From assembly GCF_002741035.1 (NCBI RefSeq), contig NZ_CP016808.1, positions 1,488,001 to 1,552,000 on the forward strand: a DNA stretch of 64,000 nucleotides. Direction: 5' to 3'. The notes beneath the pieces are model-generated. The model was given only the letters and a program-made list of their open reading frames with translations. It was not told the origin of the DNA and did no database searches. The position numbers were made by a program, and so were the translations under genes. Within the stretch, counting starts at the first letter, position 1; each line of letters begins with the position of its first letter. Positions 63,390-64,000 of the stretch are shown here, piece after piece. This DNA is from Paenibacillus sp. BIHB 4019. GTDB taxonomy: Bacteria; Bacillota; Bacilli; Paenibacillales; Paenibacillaceae.

Positions 63390-63443
63390 ATATGAGCATG
63401 TATTCATATATTATATAATGAACCAGCTGGACACATTTGTCAA
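63390..63443 (-). promoter_or_regulatory. Promoter and SmtB/CzrA-like operator of the CDF gene
   Basis: On the minus strand TTGACA (63443-63438), 17-base spacer, CATTAT (63420-63415). Immediately downstream is ATATGAGCATGTATTCATAT (63390-63409), an ATATGA-N8-TCATAT inverted repeat fitting the ArsR/SmtB 12-2-12 operator. A metal-responsive repressor bound there would cover the start of transcription. Confidence 0.55.
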
Positions 63444-63517
63444 CCAGTGCGCTTCCTTATTTTTCTCCACTCGTCCAAAAAGCATTCATTCCTTCGCCTT
63501 CTCCACCCGACTTCCAA

Positions 63518-63576
63518 ATAAAAAAGCCCGAGTATGCGCAGCTCAGCTTTTTCAAGCTTAGACGCGCACACTCGGG
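63518..63576 (-). terminator. Intrinsic terminator of the adaptor gene
   Basis: CCCGAGT-A-TGCGC (63527-63539) pairs with GCGC-A-CACTCGGG (63564-63576); on the minus strand it is followed by six T. Confidence 0.75.
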
Positions 63577-63584
63577 TTTCCTGT

Positions 63585-64000
63585 TTATTGCAAGGAGACA
63601 ACGTCGCCCTCCTTCAAGCCTTCAAGCACTTCTACCTTATCTCCCGCCGACATTCCGACCTTGATGTCTTGGCGCTCATATTGGCCTGCGCCTTTTTCCA
63701 GCATGACATAAGACGAAGCTTGGTCGCTCATAATAGCAATGGAGGGCAAAGCAAGTGCACTCTCCTTACGGCTTATCTCAATGTCGCCAGTGAGCGACAA
63801 TCCAGCAATCAAATATTCGCTTGGCTCAAGCGAAATAACAACCTCGAATTGCGCAGCTTGATTGAGGCTGTTTTGATCCGTGCCTGTTTTCGCGAACTTG
63901 GATACGCGCAGCACTTTGCCATCAAGCACAACATCCTTCATCGCCGTCATTTTCACCTTGACCAACATATCCTGCTTAATGCGGAATACATCCTGCTCTC
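63585..64000 (-). CDS. Efflux periplasmic-type adaptor (HlyD/RND MFP family), C-terminal part
   Basis: Partial gene: the frame is open to the right edge. About 138 residues are in view. The sequence IAGLSLTGDIEISRKESALALPSIAI, in parts, and the ending QDIKVGMSAGDKVEVLEGLKEGDVV are typical of the membrane-proximal domain of MFP/HlyD-type adaptors such as MacA or YknX. In a Gram-positive it would act outside the membrane with an ABC transporter, which would be expected beyond the window. There is a terminator after the stop. Confidence 0.85.
   Translation of the reverse strand, partial: EQDVFRIKQDMLVKVKMTAMKDVVLDGKVLRVSKFAKTGTDQNSLNQAAQFEVVISLEPSEYLIAGLSLTGDIEISRKESALALPSIAIMSDQASSYVMLEKGAGQYERQDIKVGMSAGDKVEVLEGLKEGDVVSLQ

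Overview
The window looks like chromosomal DNA of a Paenibacillus-type spore-forming Firmicute. The evidence is the gene content: YesM/YesN-type two-component systems next to LplABC-type sugar uptake operons (twice), a very large SLH-anchored galactanase, copper-amine-oxidase-like stalk domains, a bacillithiol-associated YtxJ protein, a KhtTU K+/H+ antiporter, strong Gram-positive ribosome binding sites and many A/T-flanked intrinsic terminators. No rRNA, tRNA, CRISPR array, insertion sequence, integrase or phage gene was seen. This is an inference from family content; no database was searched.

Layout. 0-8 kb: two small proteins, an orphan TraX-like membrane protein, an EAL protein with a decayed GGDEF, and an OmpR-type regulator downstream of a 1283-residue BarA-like hybrid kinase. 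8-16 kb: aldo/keto reductase, a membrane-anchored parvulin, a DeoR-like regulator, deoC and SulP transporter run, and a wall-bound LysM 5'-nucleotidase. 16-26 kb: MFS carrier, HD-GYP phosphodiesterase, DUF985 cupin, khtTU, a divergent second IF-3, pncB, a two-copy hairpin repeat, a VanZ-like protein and a stalk-domain protein. 26-35 kb: a probable sugar-acid catabolic locus (TIM-barrel isomerase, PrpR_N regulator, DUF1537 kinase, ABC importer) with a cre-like site. 35-40 kb: LysR/quinone oxidoreductase pair and TetR/EmrB-type efflux pair. 40-44 kb: an N-acetylneuraminate-lyase-like, sialidase-like and YhcH cluster with a divergent GntR regulator. 44-49 kb: the galactanase. 49-58 kb: TetR plus methionine aminopeptidase, then a second sugar importer with its YesNM sensor system. 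58-64 kb: diguanylate cyclase, MFS carrier, NlpC/P60 hydrolase, zinc-type CDF exporter with an SmtB/CzrA-like operator, and the C-terminal part of an efflux adaptor cut by the window edge.

How it fits together. The dominant theme is scavenging of plant or host glycans: surface galactanase, two LplABC-type importers, a sialic-acid-like cluster and a tetronate/erythronate-type kinase locus, with cre-like boxes suggesting CcpA control at two of them. A second theme is cyclic-di-GMP: a probable cyclase (58.3 kb), an EAL phosphodiesterase (1.8 kb) and an HD-GYP phosphodiesterase (17.3 kb). No clearly unprecedented multi-gene system was found. The best leads are the divergent IF-3 paralogue, the tandem hairpin element at 24.3 kb, the PrpR_N regulator whose AAA+ core has lost its sigma-54 motifs, and the sialic-acid-like cluster without a visible transporter.
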